DNA of 64,000 nt from Chamaecrista fasciculata (GCA_003254925.1 QANZ01015550.1:5158-69157); one strand, 5' to 3'. Counted from the first letter of the stretch, positions 25,531 to 36,401 are shown. Made by a program: numbers and translations. The notes: generated by a model not told the origin, from the letters alone.

Positions 25531-25990
25531 GGTCAAAGTGCACTTTTGGTCTCATAACTTTTACTCATGTCTCGATTTGGTCCCATTACTTTTACTCAGG
25601 TCTCAATTTGGTTTCATAATTTTTTTTTTTTTTGCACTTTTGGTCTCATATCTTTGCAAAAAGTTGTAGATTTGTTCCCGTATCACTTTTGGTTCAATAT
25701 CTTTTGGTCAGGCTGCAGAATTGGTCTCATATCTTTGTAAAAAGTTTCACCTCCAGTCCCATTTGATCCAAATATATGAGATCAGTTCTGCACCTAATCC
25801 AAAGATATGAGACCGATTCTACAACTTGACTAAAAAATATAGGACCAATTTTGTAACATGAATCAAAAATATGAAATCAAAAATGTAACACAGGATCAAA
25901 TCTGCAACTTGAACAAAAAATATGGGATCAAAAGTGCAACAAAAGAAATTATAAAATCAAATTGAAACTTTAACTAAAGTTACGAGACCA
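25531..25990. mobile_element. Family A MITE, copy 3, right end truncated
   Basis: It starts GGTCAAAGTGCACTTTTGG and has the usual palindromic 'ggtctcatatctttg' phrases. The right arm stops before the expected AAAGTGCACTTTGACC end, next to the element beginning at 26001. Confidence 0.7.
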
Positions 25991-26000
25991 GGAGAGACCA

Positions 26001-27521
26001 AGCCCCGTTTGGATGCAAAGTTAATAAAGGAGGGGTAATAAAGGAGGATAAAGGAATGGGGGAGGTAATAAAGGAGAGGTAAAGGATTTGTGTTATAAAG
26101 GAGGTTTTTAGTAAATTGTGTTTGGGAAAATGAGAGATAAAGGAGGAATTATGATGTGAAATTATTTTAAAGGGTATGTAATGATTGTGGTGGGTTGAAA
26201 TAATTGTATTGGTATTTTAAATTTGTATAGGGGTAAAAATGGTAAAAATAAAGGAGGATAAAGGAGTGTTGTTTTTGTGTTTGTTTTGGTGGTAGTAAAG
26301 TGGTATGAGTAATGATTGCCTCGAAATTTGTGCTAAAGGAGGAAGTTAATAAAGGATGTTTTTGGGGTGGTAAGGTAAAGGAGGATGGAGGTGTGAATGT
26401 GGGACCAAAATGTAATTTTTGAGTAGTGAATTGTAAACTTTTAGGGACTAGATTATATATTTTTCCTGTTTACTGTCTTTTAATTTTATTTTAAATTTTT
26501 GATACTACAAAAAATATTACCCATGTATATAATATAGGAGGGACCAAAATGTATATTTTCTGGGGTATAAATTATAGTTTTTTTCTTATAATTTCATTAA
26601 TGTTTTTGAAATATGCTTATAAAAAAATATTATTAAAGTTGGACTAATCTGTAATTTTTTTTATTGTTGAATGGGATACCAAAAAAAATTACTCATATAC
26701 TGAAAATGAAAAAAATAAAAGTGATAACATGCCGAGGGGATTCAAACCCGGTATCCTGAACATTTGCTGCATTGATTACAACCGCTGTGCCAGACACCCA
26801 AGTTTGGTAAGTTGAACCAAATTTTAACTCTTATCCGGTGTAAACCTTCCATTGGCAAAAAATGCAGAGCTACACTTCAACCATACCCTAGCCGCACCAA
26901 ATTTTAACTCTTATCCGGTGTAAACCTTCCTCTCTGTTTGTCTAGTTTATGTAAACACTGATTGTCGATGGAATTATTATTAACAAGCCAATACTCTCAT
27001 TATTTCTGTACGTGTTTAACTAGACTTTTAACTTTTCAAATTATTATTAACAAGCCAATACTCTCATTATTTTACCATCTTAACATTTATGGAATTATGG
27101 TTCATTTGAAAAAAAGTATTTAAAGAAAATATAATAAAAGGAAAAAAATCAGAAATTATTGAGAAAAATCTTGTACGTTAAATAATAATATAATATAACA
27201 AACGTGGGTCCCACATATGCAATCCCACTCCCACTCCGTTCATGCAGATTTCATATAACAAACGTGGGTCCCACATATTTATATTTTATTATTTTAAAAT
27301 ATATATAATAGGTAATTATAGGTAGTTGAGTAGGGATATGTTAGTAATTTTAGAAGATAAAGGAGAGATAAAGGAATGATAAAGGAGGAAAATAAAGGAG
27401 GTGGAGATAAAGGTCAAACAAACACTTATTGTTACTGTAGCTCTGGTAGTAAAGGAATACTAGGAGATAAAGGAGGATAAAGGGAGATAAAGGGACTTTA
27501 ACGGCGCATCCAAACGGGGCT
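26001..27521. mobile_element. 1.5-kb TIR element in the CYP94 promoter region
   Basis: The ends AGCCCCGTTTGGATGC and GCATCCAAACGGGGCT are a perfect 16-bp inverted pair. Both subterminal regions are rich in 'ataaaggagg' on the same strand, so these are direct, not inverted, repeats. I see no transposase and no clear target duplication. It contains a SINE-like piece on the minus strand (about 26727-26812) and three pairs of short direct duplications. Its right end lies 428 bases before the first CYP94 ATG. Confidence 0.8.
26727..26812 (-). mobile_element. SINE-like tRNA-derived piece
   Basis: On the minus strand an A-box-like CTGGCACAGCGGTTG is followed about 30 bases later by a B-box-like GGGTTTGAATCCCC. 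It resembles a tRNA-derived SINE head; the 3' body is not clearly bounded. Confidence 0.4.
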
Positions 27522-27535
27522 ACAACCTTTAATGT

Positions 27536-27541
27536 CACGTG
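27536..27541. promoter_or_regulatory. G-box CACGTG upstream of CYP94
   Basis: A palindromic CACGTG sits about 410 bases upstream of the first ATG, just outside the 26001-27521 element. G-boxes are bound by MYC2-type bHLH factors in jasmonate signalling, which would suit a jasmonate-inducible CYP94C gene; the functional link is inference. Confidence 0.4.
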
Positions 27542-27949
27542 CCTTAATCACGGTAGCGGCGTTCTGTATTCACGTTAGCCTTGCGATTTTCAGCACGCGT
27601 TTTTCGTGCGTTATTTACATGCATCTCACTCTATATGGGCCCACACCCCTGGTGTCAAGTGTGTCAACTATCAAATTTCCACCTATTATTTAATTTTCAA
27701 TTTCTATGACAATTATAATTATTTAATTTTCAGCCCACTTTTTTTTTATTTTTTTATTGCTTTCGCTGACGCACACACAAACTCATAGAAACTCACACAA
27801 CCAACAACAACAACATTCATTAACACAATTATATATATCTTATCCCAAGCCTTCATTTCCTCCTCACCCTCTCCCCCATATTTCTCATTCTTACTTTTCA
27901 AATATTTTATAATTGGAGAGACACACAACACAAACAAGATTATATAATC

Positions 27950-29455
27950 ATGTTGTGTTTCGAAGCAGCTTCTTTGTGGGCAGAAACCATGTCTCTCACT
28001 TTCTGCCTCATCTTCTTCTCCTTCACCTTCATTTTCTCTCTCTTCTCCTTCCTCGTTTTCCTCACAAGAATCAAACCTTGCTGTAACTGCAATACCTGTC
28101 GTAGCTACCTAACTTTCAGTTGGGCCAAAGATTTCACTAACCTCTGCGATTGGTACACTCATCTTCTCAAAAACTCCCCCACTAGCACCATCCACGTGCA
28201 CGTGCTTCGCAACTATATCACGTGCAACCCCGACAACGTCCAACACATCCTCAAGACCCGATTCGAAAACTACCCAAAAGGTAAACCTTTCTCGACTCTC
28301 CTCGGCGATTTACTCGGCCGAGGAATCTTCAACGTCGACGGCGATTCCTGGAAGTTCCAACGTAAGATGGCCAGTCTCGAAATTAGCTCCGTCGCGAATC
28401 GCTCCTACGCGCTCGACATCGTCACCGAGGAAATCCACACGCGCTTGCTTCCTCTCTTGGCTTCCACGGCGGCGCGTGGGGAAGTTTTGGACATTCAAGA
28501 CATTTTTCGCCGATTCTCGTTTGACAACATTTGTAAATTCTCGTTCGGAATGGATCCCGGTTGTCTTCTCGCCTCGCTTCCGACATCGAGTTTCGCCGAC
28601 GCGTTCGACCACGCCTCGAAGCTGTCGGCCGAGCGAGCAATGTCGGCGTCGCCGGTTTTGTGGAAGGTGAAAAGGTTTCTTAACATAGGATCTGAGAAGA
28701 AGCTGAAGGAAGCAATCAACGTAGTGAACAATTTAGCACAGGAGATGATAAATTCATCTCGCGAGACGGGTTTTTCCACGCGGAAAGATCTTCTCGCGAG
28801 ATTCATGAATTCGGTCAACGACGATAAGTACTTACGAGATATCGTAGTAAGTTTTTTATTAGCGGGTCGTGACACTGTAGCAGCCGGTTTGACCGGTTTT
28901 TTCTATTTACTATCGAACCACCCGCGGGTCGAATCGATGATCCGAGAAGAATTGGATCGGGTCATGGGTCCAGATCAGGAGGTAGCGGGCTACGACCAAA
29001 TGCGGCGCATGCATTACCTGAACGCGGCGGTTCACGAGAGCATGAGGCTGTTTCCGCCGGTTCAATTCGACTCGAAGTTTGCCGTGGAGGATGACGTGTT
29101 GCCGGACGGGACGTTTGTACAAAAGGGGACTAGGGTTACGTACCACCCGTACGCGATGGGCCGGATGGAGCGGGTTTGGGGCCCGGATTGTTTGGAGTTC
29201 AAGCCTGAGAGATGGTTGAGAGATGGGGTTTTTGTACCCGAATGCCCGTTTAAATACCCGGTTTTTCAGGCCGGGCTTAGGGTTTGTTTGGGAAGGGAGT
29301 TGGCTCTTGTGGAGATGAAATCTGTGGTGGCTGCGTTGGTCCGAAGGTTTGATATTCGGGTTGTCGGGCCGAACCGGGAGCCGCAGTTCGTGCCGGGGCT
29401 CACGGCCACCGTAAAAGGCGGTCTTCCAGTTGAAGTTCGAGAAAGGAGAGGGTGA
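27950..29455 (+). CDS. CYP94C1-like: Cytochrome P450, CYP94C1-like
   Basis: CYP94 enzymes are ER-bound omega-hydroxylases; CYP94C1 oxidises 12-hydroxy-JA-Ile to the 12-carboxy form and so turns off the jasmonate signal. Single exon, 501 aa, typical for the family. A hydrophobic anchor covers residues 15-39, followed by a polar cysteine-containing stretch. Also seen: WKFQRK C-helix (134-139), I-helix AGRDT (305-309), K-helix ESMR (363-366), FKPERW (417-422) and the heme loop FQAGLRVCLG with Cys446. The C-type assignment rests on overall resemblance to CYP94C1 and could be another CYP94 subfamily. A second ATG at 27989 (Met14), with context aaaccATGt, gives 488 aa and starts right at the anchor, so it may be the true start. 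The gene appears intact. A TATATATAT at 27830-27838 could be its TATA box. Confidence 0.9.
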   Translation: MLCFEAASLWAETMSLTFCLIFFSFTFIFSLFSFLVFLTRIKPCCNCNTCRSYLTFSWAKDFTNLCDWYTHLLKNSPTSTIHVHVLRNYITCNPDNVQHILKTRFENYPKGKPFSTLLGDLLGRGIFNVDGDSWKFQRKMASLEISSVANRSYALDIVTEEIHTRLLPLLASTAARGEVLDIQDIFRRFSFDNICKFSFGMDPGCLLASLPTSSFADAFDHASKLSAERAMSASPVLWKVKRFLNIGSEKKLKEAINVVNNLAQEMINSSRETGFSTRKDLLARFMNSVNDDKYLRDIVVSFLLAGRDTVAAGLTGFFYLLSNHPRVESMIREELDRVMGPDQEVAGYDQMRRMHYLNAAVHESMRLFPPVQFDSKFAVEDDVLPDGTFVQKGTRVTYHPYAMGRMERVWGPDCLEFKPERWLRDGVFVPECPFKYPVFQAGLRVCLGRELALVEMKSVVAALVRRFDIRVVGPNREPQFVPGLTATVKGGLPVEVRERRG

Positions 29456-30180
29456 TATATGATGGATGCTATGTATGTAAAATGGTGATCAATTAGAATA
29501 TTCAAGTTACTTTTTTTCACTGCTCGGTGATTGATGGCATAAACTTAAACTATCTATAAATATATATATATATATATATATATGTTCTGGTATGTTAAAT
29601 GGAGTACAAAATTTTCCCAAAGAGGAATTACTTAGTAAGATCGGTAATTCCGTATAACAAGAAGTGTATAACCAGATGTATTTAAGTGTGTTATAAAGCA
29701 TAAAGCAATGAAAAGTGAATCAATGAGGAAATCGATCCAAATATCTATGTAAATACTATATATATATATATATATGATATATCATATCCTTGTTGCTAAT
29801 GAATATGAATTTGGATTTCTTTTTCTTTTCTTCTGTCATGTTCGTTTTCCCTTCTTCCCTTCATCTTCTTCTAATTAAGATATATACATAGTTAGGGATA
29901 TATGTATATAAATAGCTATATATATATAGCTAGGGAGATTTATTTTAGAATGTCCATCACGTACAAGTAATATAATGTCGTATTTTATAAAAGTTTGAGA
30001 GGATATATTCAAATAATCAATAATAAGTTAGGACATGTTTGAATTGATGAGACAAAAGGGAAGGATGAAGGAAAGCAAATAAAATTTTAGTTTGGACTTT
30101 TTCTATTTGAATATATATTAATTACTACCATTGTCCGGCAAAAATAAAGAAATAAATTGAGGAGACAAAAGATCGGATCT
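29456..30180. other. Intergenic, 3' flank of CYP94
   Basis: AT-rich, probably including the CYP94 3' UTR at its start. A TA microsatellite is at 29562-29583. No gene is visible. Confidence 0.4.
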
Positions 30181-30189
30181 TTTATTTTT

Positions 30190-30456
30190 GAGTAAACTAA
30201 CAATTTGATTCTTGAAAGATTATTGAGTTGACAACTCAATCCCTAAAAGATTAAAATGTACAATTTAGTCTCTAAAAGATCAAAACGGTATACTTTTTAA
30301 TTCCTAAAAGATTAAAATGACACACTATTTAGTCCATAAAAAGGACTAAATAGTATACCGTTTTGATCATCAAGAGATTAAATTGTACATTTCAATCTTT
30401 TATGGACATAGTTGTTAGCTCAGTGATCTTTTAGGGACCAAATTATTAGTTTACTC
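30190..30456. mobile_element. Foldback MITE (family B) with 9-bp TSD
   Basis: Ends GAGTAAACTAACAATTTG and CAAATTATTAGTTTACTC are inverse. Flanking 9-bp repeats TTTATTTTT lie at 30181-30189 and 30457-30465 (low complexity, but exact). The interior palindrome carries 'ttagtc..aaaagatcaaaacggtatac'. Mutator-like by structure. Confidence 0.85.
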
Positions 30457-30709
30457 TTTATTTTTTTTTTGGCCGAAGACAAAATATCAGATGTAAATGT
30501 AAGAAATAAATCATTTATTAAAATGATTCTTTTTCGCCCTTCTGACCCATATTTGCTCAATATATCTAAACCTTATCTTCTTAACCCTTAATTACATGAT
30601 ATGCAAGCTATATATATATATATAGCTAGCTTTAAATTTGCTTACATAAATAGGATCGCTTGTAAATTGTAAATTTCATACTTGGATATAAAGTATATAT
30701 ATATATTTG

Positions 30710-31119
30710 TGTTATATGATTATAACAATGAAAAAAGCTGCGAGCAAATGATTGGCACTGATATTCAAGATAAAAACCCAGAGAAAATACAAACCGCAAA
30801 ATGTCTCAAATGCAGAAATAACCTAATCGATAACAGGAAGGTTCAGAAAAGACAGAATGAAAGAGAAATGACAGAGAGGAGAGGAAACATTCAGAGAGAG
30901 AAATCCTAACAATCCACACCCAAATCAGTGCTCCCCAAAACGTATTAATCCTAGCGTGCCAATTTCCATGAAGGCCGCTTCATCCGTATGCTCCTTCGCA
31001 GAGCTTGTGGTCCCAGCTTATCTCGTGTCTCCACCTGTCCTTGTGCCACGTCCCCTGTCTCTGTATCTGACTGAGCATGTCCACGTGTCATGGAGGGGTC
31101 CTCTGCATCACACTTCACA
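30710..31119 (-). repeat. 3' LTR of the gypsy element
   Basis: A 410-base unit with TG...CA ends, in plus orientation beginning TGTTATATGATTATAACAAT. It matches 37390-37827 almost base for base. The open frame across it (30682-30909) is not a gene. Confidence 0.95.
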
Positions 31120-31129
31120 ATTCTTCCCC

Positions 31130-31429
31130 CTTTAGCAGTGACCTTGTCCTCAAGGTCGAACTGTGGGTAATGTTCCTTAATTGTTGTTAGCGGTTCCCAA
31201 GAAGAAGGTATGCCATCCTAGTCCACTAACACCTGAGTTTCAGTCGTATCCCCTACCAGAACCTGACGAACATCTATAATAGCAATGGGAGAGATGATCG
31301 GCCCAACCTCGTTGGTGAAGAGAGGTAAAGGAAAATATGGATGAGACAGAGCACCATGGAAACGTTTCAACTGAGAAACATGGAATACGTTATGAATTCG
31401 AGCTGTCTCAGGCAGTTGAAGACAGTATG
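31130..31429 (-). pseudogene. Gypsy chromodomain region, broken
   Basis: Frame pieces on the minus strand include the HNVFHVSQLKRFHG linker and a chromodomain ending SSWEPLTTI...YPQFDLEDKV. A TAG at 31218-31220 sits where the family has Trp in a V-W-D-G motif. At about 31428 the integrase C-terminal frame jumps to AYCLQLPETARIH, which indicates that roughly 40 codons are deleted and the frame is lost. Confidence 0.8.
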
Positions 31430-32072
31430 CTACAGTCGAACCAACACCAAGTCTCCGACGTTGTAATCTTCTTCTCGTCGAATTTGGTCGGCAAATTTCT
31501 TCATTCGGTTCTGGGCTCGCTGCAGTTGGGTTCGCAGCCTGTGTAGGAGTTCATCGCGATCAGATAACACAGTCCTTACTTCTGGCGGATCCACATCAGT
31601 GGGAGTGTATTTGATGAGGGAAGGGGGATCTCGCCCATAAACGGCCTTGAACGGAGTCATTCCGGTTGACGTATGGGTAGCCGTGTTATACCAGTACTCT
31701 GCCCATCCCAAGCAATTAGCCCACGCACGAGGATTCTCATAAACCATGCATCGCAAGTACATCTCCAAGCATTTGTTAACTTCCTCCGATTGCCCATCCG
31801 TTTGAGGGTGGTACGCGGAGCTCATGTGTAGAGTCGTTCCCTGTAGCCGAAATAAGTGTCGCCAGAATGAACTTGTGAAGACTTTATCGCAATCCGACAC
31901 GATAGTTTCCGGAAGTCCGTGCAGTTTCACCACCGTCTCAAAGAACTTCTTTGCAACTTGGGTGCTAGTAAACCCAGATTTTAAGGGAGCGAAGTGTGCG
32001 TACTTTGAAAGTCTGTCAACTACTACCATTATGACTTGGAAACCCCTTGGTAATGGTAATCCCGTAATAAAG
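31430..32072 (-). pseudogene. Integrase core, downstream half
   Basis: This piece carries the catalytic core of a gypsy integrase: VDRLSKYAHF after the first Asp region, SDCDKVFTSSFW (second Asp) and YHPQTDGQSEEVNK (Glu). The family usually has SDRD at the second site; Cys here fits an Arg-to-Cys C-to-T change. It is separated from the N-terminal half by the solo LTR and runs into a stop at 31430. Confidence 0.9.
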
Positions 32073-32257
32073 TGTTGGAGATTGTGCCCTAGGGCCAATC
32101 ATTTTATAAATGTGTTTTGAACATATTAATTAATTTATGGAGATAAATTAATGGTTATCATATTATTAGCGTGTTTACTATGATAACAATCCTTGATTAA
32201 TTATATGATAAATAATCTAAAACTGTCCCTGGTCGATCATTCACGTGGGAACGTAAA

Positions 32258-32914
32258 NNNNNNNNNNNNNNNNNNNNNNNNNNNNNNNNNNNNNNNNNNN
32301 NNNNNNNNNNNNNNNNNNNNNNNNNNNNNNNNNNNNNNNNNNNNNNNNNNNNNNNNNNNNNNNNNNNNNNNNNNNNNNNNNNNNNNNNNNNNNNNNNNNN
32401 NNNNNNNNNNNNNNNNNNNNNNNNNNNNNNNNNNNNNNNNNNNNNNNNNNNNNNNNNNNNNNNNNNNNNNNNNNNNNNNNNNNNNNNNNNNNNNNNNNNN
32501 NNNNNNNNNNNNNNNNNNNNNNNNNNNNNNNNNNNNNNNNNNNNNNNNNNNNNNNNNNNNNNNNNNNNNNNNNNNNNNNNNNNNNNNNNNNNNNNNNNNN
32601 NNNNNNNNNNNNNNNNNNNNNNNNNNNNNNNNNNNNNNNNNNNNNNNNNNNNNNNNNNNNNNNNNNNNNNNNNNNNNNNNNNNNNNNNNNNNNNNNNNNN
32701 NNNNNNNNNNNNNNNNNNNNNNNNNNNNNNNNNNNNNNNNNNNNNNNNNNNNNNNNNNNNNNNNNNNNNNNNNNNNNNNNNNNNNNNNNNNNNNNNNNNN
32801 NNNNNNNNNNNNNNNNNNNNNNNNNNNNNNNNNNNNNNNNNNNNNNNNNNNNNNNNNNNNNNNNNNNNNNNNNNNNNNNNNNNNNNNNNNNNNNNNNNNN
32901 NNNNNNNNNNNNNN
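32258..32914. other. Assembly gap (657 N)
   Basis: A run of unknown bases inside the nested solo LTR. Reading frames that cross it are artefacts. Confidence 1.
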
Positions 32915-33381
32915 GAAAAGATATAGGATTTGAATTAAAAGATATTAAGGTAATTCTTTTATTCAAAATTATTAGGAATTAGTTATAACCACCTAAGGAG
33001 TTTGGGTTGTTATAAAATTCCTCCAAGACTAGCATGAGAATTTCGCCTAGCTCCTTTTCTTGGGGTGCAAGATTTGATCTTGCATTTTAAGGTTAAGGAT
33101 AAGGCAAAGTCGATTTTTATAATATAGATATTAGAGTAATATTTAAATTATAAAATCAAATTCTCATGACTCATTCCAACCAATAGGATTTGAACAAATT
33201 AAGATTTGATCTCAAGATTTGATCTTTGAGACTCAAATTCGAATTTGACCTATTATTTTTGAATTATAATATTAAGTTTAATATTATAAATCAAAAGATA
33301 TATTGAGATATCTTAGGATATCCAATATCTTAGAGATATCCTAATTGGATTAGGATTCCCTAAAACTAGGAATGAGAACAC

Positions 33382-33389
33382 TATAAATA
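33382..33389 (+). promoter_or_regulatory. TATA box of the nested LTR
   Basis: TATAAATA in the context cacTATAAATAGaggc, placed in the latter half of the LTR as expected at the U3/R border. Confidence 0.55.
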
Positions 33390-33911
33390 GAGGCACTAGG
33401 CGCCTATCTAAAAGACAATTCACAACACAGATCAATTCTTGGTCAGACCAAGAATTTCGCCTAGAGCATCTATTGAGAGTGAAAAATCGCCTAGTCCTAA
33501 TATTATGAGAGTGAGTCGATTTTCTTGAAGAAAGAGAATTGGACCTGCACCTGATAATATTAGTACTTCCCAATCAATCTTGATAATCAAGAACACTTCT
33601 TGATTATTCAAGAATCATAGATAGAGTTCCCGTATTCACTTGGGAAGAAGTGAAGGAGGCTAGCACCTAGGCATCTGCCAAACTGCTCGTGTGGATCACC
33701 GGTAGAGGAAGGACACTCAGTGGACTTCTCAAATTCGCAAACACGATAAGTCACCGATTGAAACTAGGTAAACATCTTTACTTACTTAGTATAAACATAG
33801 TTAGTGGATCCTAGAAGGAATCACAGAGTTAGCTTTTAGTTTTATTTGCGTTTTAGTCCAAAATTTTTAATTTCTTCCGCTGCGCTCCCTCTGTGATTTC
33901 CCAACATAAAG

Positions 33912-34150
33912 TCCATTGAGACATCTTCCCAAATAAGCTGCGGAATGGGAAGGGGTTGTAATAACCCCGCCGGATGTAGTTGAGACTGCTTGGCCTGTTG
34001 ACACACCATACACTCCTGGATGAAACGTTGGACATCAGTTTTCATAGTGGGCCAATAAAAAGTGGCTCTCAACCGGTGCAGAGTACGATTAATTCCGACA
34101 TGACCTCCCACCGGTGATGAGTGATATTCCAACAACAGCTTGTTCTGCAA
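33912..34150 (-). pseudogene. Integrase zinc-binding N-terminal half
   Basis: The HHCC domain is visible: His residues in EYHSSPVGGHVG and the CMVC pair after FIQE. It is followed by WEDVSMDF, where the solo LTR interrupts the gene just past the first catalytic Asp. An in-frame TAG at 34163-34165 separates it from the RNase H part. Confidence 0.9.
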
Positions 34151-34162
34151 TTCCTTCGCAGA

Positions 34163-35704
34163 CTATGGTATAACGATGCGCCGCTTCCAAAACAGAGTAC
34201 CATCACGAACAGAGTAGTAGGGATGATTTCCCTTTTTGTCTAGAATCTCCTTGACTATTAGGCCCAATTCAGGATCTGCGTTTATGCTGCGTTTGACCTC
34301 CTCAACGACGTGAAAAACTAGAGTTGATTGCGCCGCGAAAAATGATCTGGATAAAGCGTCTGCAACAACGTTCGCTTTTCCTGGCTTGTATTCGATCAAG
34401 AAATGGATTCCCATGAGTTTTGGCAGCCACTCTTCTTGTTCCGGAGTTTGAATGGTTTGATCGGTAAGATGGTGGAGGCTTTTCTGGTCGGTGCGGATTA
34501 TGAAGAAGTGACCCAATAAATAATGTCGAAATTTCCCGACGGCTTCTGTGATTGCAAACATCTCCCTTGCATATGCCAACCGTTTCTGCATACGATCTGT
34601 CAATTTTTTTGAGAAGAAAGCAATGGGATGCTTATCTTGGCTGAGAACAGCCCCGATTCCGGTTCCCAACGCATCTGTGTCTACATAAAAAGTTTTGGAG
34701 AAATTCAGAAGGGCCAATACAGGAGCCGAAGTGACACACCTCTTTAATTCATCAAATGCCACGTTAGCTTCATCTGACCATATGAATGCGTCTTTCTTCA
34801 AGAGATTAGTAAGTGGGCCCGCTATAATTGAATACCCCTTGATAAATCGCCTGTAGTAGCCTGTTAGACCCAAAAACCCTCTGAGAGATTTCAAGTTTGT
34901 AGGTATGGGCCATTTCATGATAGAAGAAATCTTTTCTGGGTCCATTTCCACCCCGGCTTTCGACACAATATGGCCCAAGTATTCTATCCTCTTTTGGCCG
35001 AAGGAATACTTAGACAGTTTAGCGTAGAGTTGATGGTCAGCTAAAATTTGGAGCACGTGGGACAAGTGTCGCAGGTGTGAGGACCAATCTGCACTATAGA
35101 CGAGTATATCGTCAAAAAAGACAAGCACAAACTTCCGCAGCCACGGTTGGAACACGGATTTCATCAAGGCATGAAAGGTAGTCGGCGCGTTGGTTAGTCC
35201 GAATGGCATCACCAACCATTCGTAGTGACCCTGGTGCGTTCGGAATGCCGTCTTGTGGCGGTCGTCGGAATTCACCAATATTTGATGATAACCGAAACGC
35301 AAGTCCAATTTGGAGAAGAACACGGCGCCATTCAATTCATCCAAAAGTTCGACTACTGTGGGAATCGGAAAACTATCCTTAATTGTGATGGCGTTCAAGG
35401 CCCGATAATCTGTGCAAAATCTCCAAGTCCCGTTTTTTTTCTTGACGAGAATCACTGGCGCGAAAAACGGACTCGAGCTAGGTTGAATGATGCCCTCCGA
35501 TAACATTTGTTGAACGATTTGCTCTATGGCGTCCTTCTTTGCAAACGGGTATCGGTACGGTCTCACCTTGACCGGCGGCGCTCCTTCCGGCAAAGGAATC
35601 TGGTGGTCAAATGCTTGAGGTGGTGGTAAACCCTTTGGGGCTTCGAAGACTCTCGCAAAAGATTGTAATAATGCTAGCATACCTTTGGCAGCGAATTGGG
35701 CCAT
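34163..35704 (-). pseudogene. Reverse transcriptase and RNase H of the gypsy element
   Basis: A 513-codon open stretch. RT motifs are intact: VKKKNGTWRFC, KLDLRFGYHQI, MPFGLTNAPTTF and FFDDILVYS, with the catalytic DD pair. RNase H follows (FYVDTDALGTGIGAVLS, later ADALSRS). It joins the protease part through a frameshift near 35700 and ends at an in-frame TAG, so it is part of a broken polyprotein. Confidence 0.93.
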
Positions 35705-36326
35705 TCGCTCTTAACTTCTTCCACTGGCCCACTATCCTTGGCCCATTGAGTGGTAAAAAAATCTGAAATTGCATGAGTGGCATTGATCCTGCGTAGATGA
35801 TAATATTCTGCTTCTTGGGCTTTAGTTCCCTTTTCCCCCACTAACGTAATGAATCGGTCTTGGGCATAGAATTTTATGGACCCAACCCTGTAATCAGCAA
35901 TATGTGGGCCTAGGGTTGCCAACCACGTTGCTCCTAGGACTATGTCGGATCCCGTAACGAGTAGGACATCGCCAAAATCCGGATACAATTACCTTGGATA
36001 CCCAAGTTCACATCGCGAACCTTGGAGTTTCCCTGTAAATAATGACCGTTTCCGACAAACACCTTGAAGGATGGTGCCGGTTCCGCCGGAATTTTCAGAG
36101 ACTTAACCAATCTTGGTTGTATAAAGGTGTCTGAACTACCCCCATCAAGCAAGACCTGAACTTGTTGGCCGCCGATCGATCCCGTGAAACGAATCGTTCC
36201 GGTTGCCGTATCCCCACTCAATGCGTTGAAGGAAAGATGATGCTCTGTTAATGGCTCGTTAGTAGTATCCTCCGCCTTCGGTGACTCTATTTCAATGATC
36301 CTGGGTTCACCGTCGTCAAGTTGCAA
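35674..36326 (-). pseudogene. Gypsy protease region, frameshifted
   Basis: The aspartic protease motif appears as LLDGGSSDTFIQ near 36160, followed by the family's DIVLGATWLATLG block in a different frame. The frame shifts near 35985 and again near 35700. DGG in place of the more usual D-[ST]-G is common in plant gypsy elements. Confidence 0.8.
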
Positions 36327-36401
36327 GATATAATAATGTTTATTGGGACATTTGTGTGACAGCGAGAACTTTTCATCGCATGTATAACATAATCCCTTTT
36401 C

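Larger units (their letters stand above)
32073..33906 (+). mobile_element. Copia-like solo LTR nested in the integrase gene
   Basis: It starts TGTTGGAGATTGTGCCC and ends GTGATTTCCCAACA, and is flanked by an exact 5-bp duplication TAAAG at 32068-32072 and 33907-33911. There are no coding frames outside the N gap. A TATA box (TATAAATA, 33382-33389) followed by a leader-like stretch supports an LTR transcribed on the plus strand. Because 657 bases are unknown, a small internal domain cannot be excluded, but a solo LTR is the simplest reading. The copia assignment is inference from its general look. Confidence 0.8.

Noticed and set aside
26001-27521. Exact target-site duplication for the TIR element
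   Set aside because: Flanks (agagacca and acaacctt) do not match at 3, 8 or 9 bases, so I did not assign a superfamily.
28310-29146. Several antisense and out-of-frame open frames within the P450 gene
   Set aside because: They are shadows of the GC-rich CYP94 coding sequence.
31824-32120. 98-codon plus-strand frame
   Set aside because: It is antisense to the integrase core and runs into the nested LTR; no independent support.
32193-32966. Two open frames of about 240 codons, one on each strand
   Set aside because: Nearly all codons are unknown bases in the assembly gap; the frames are artefacts.
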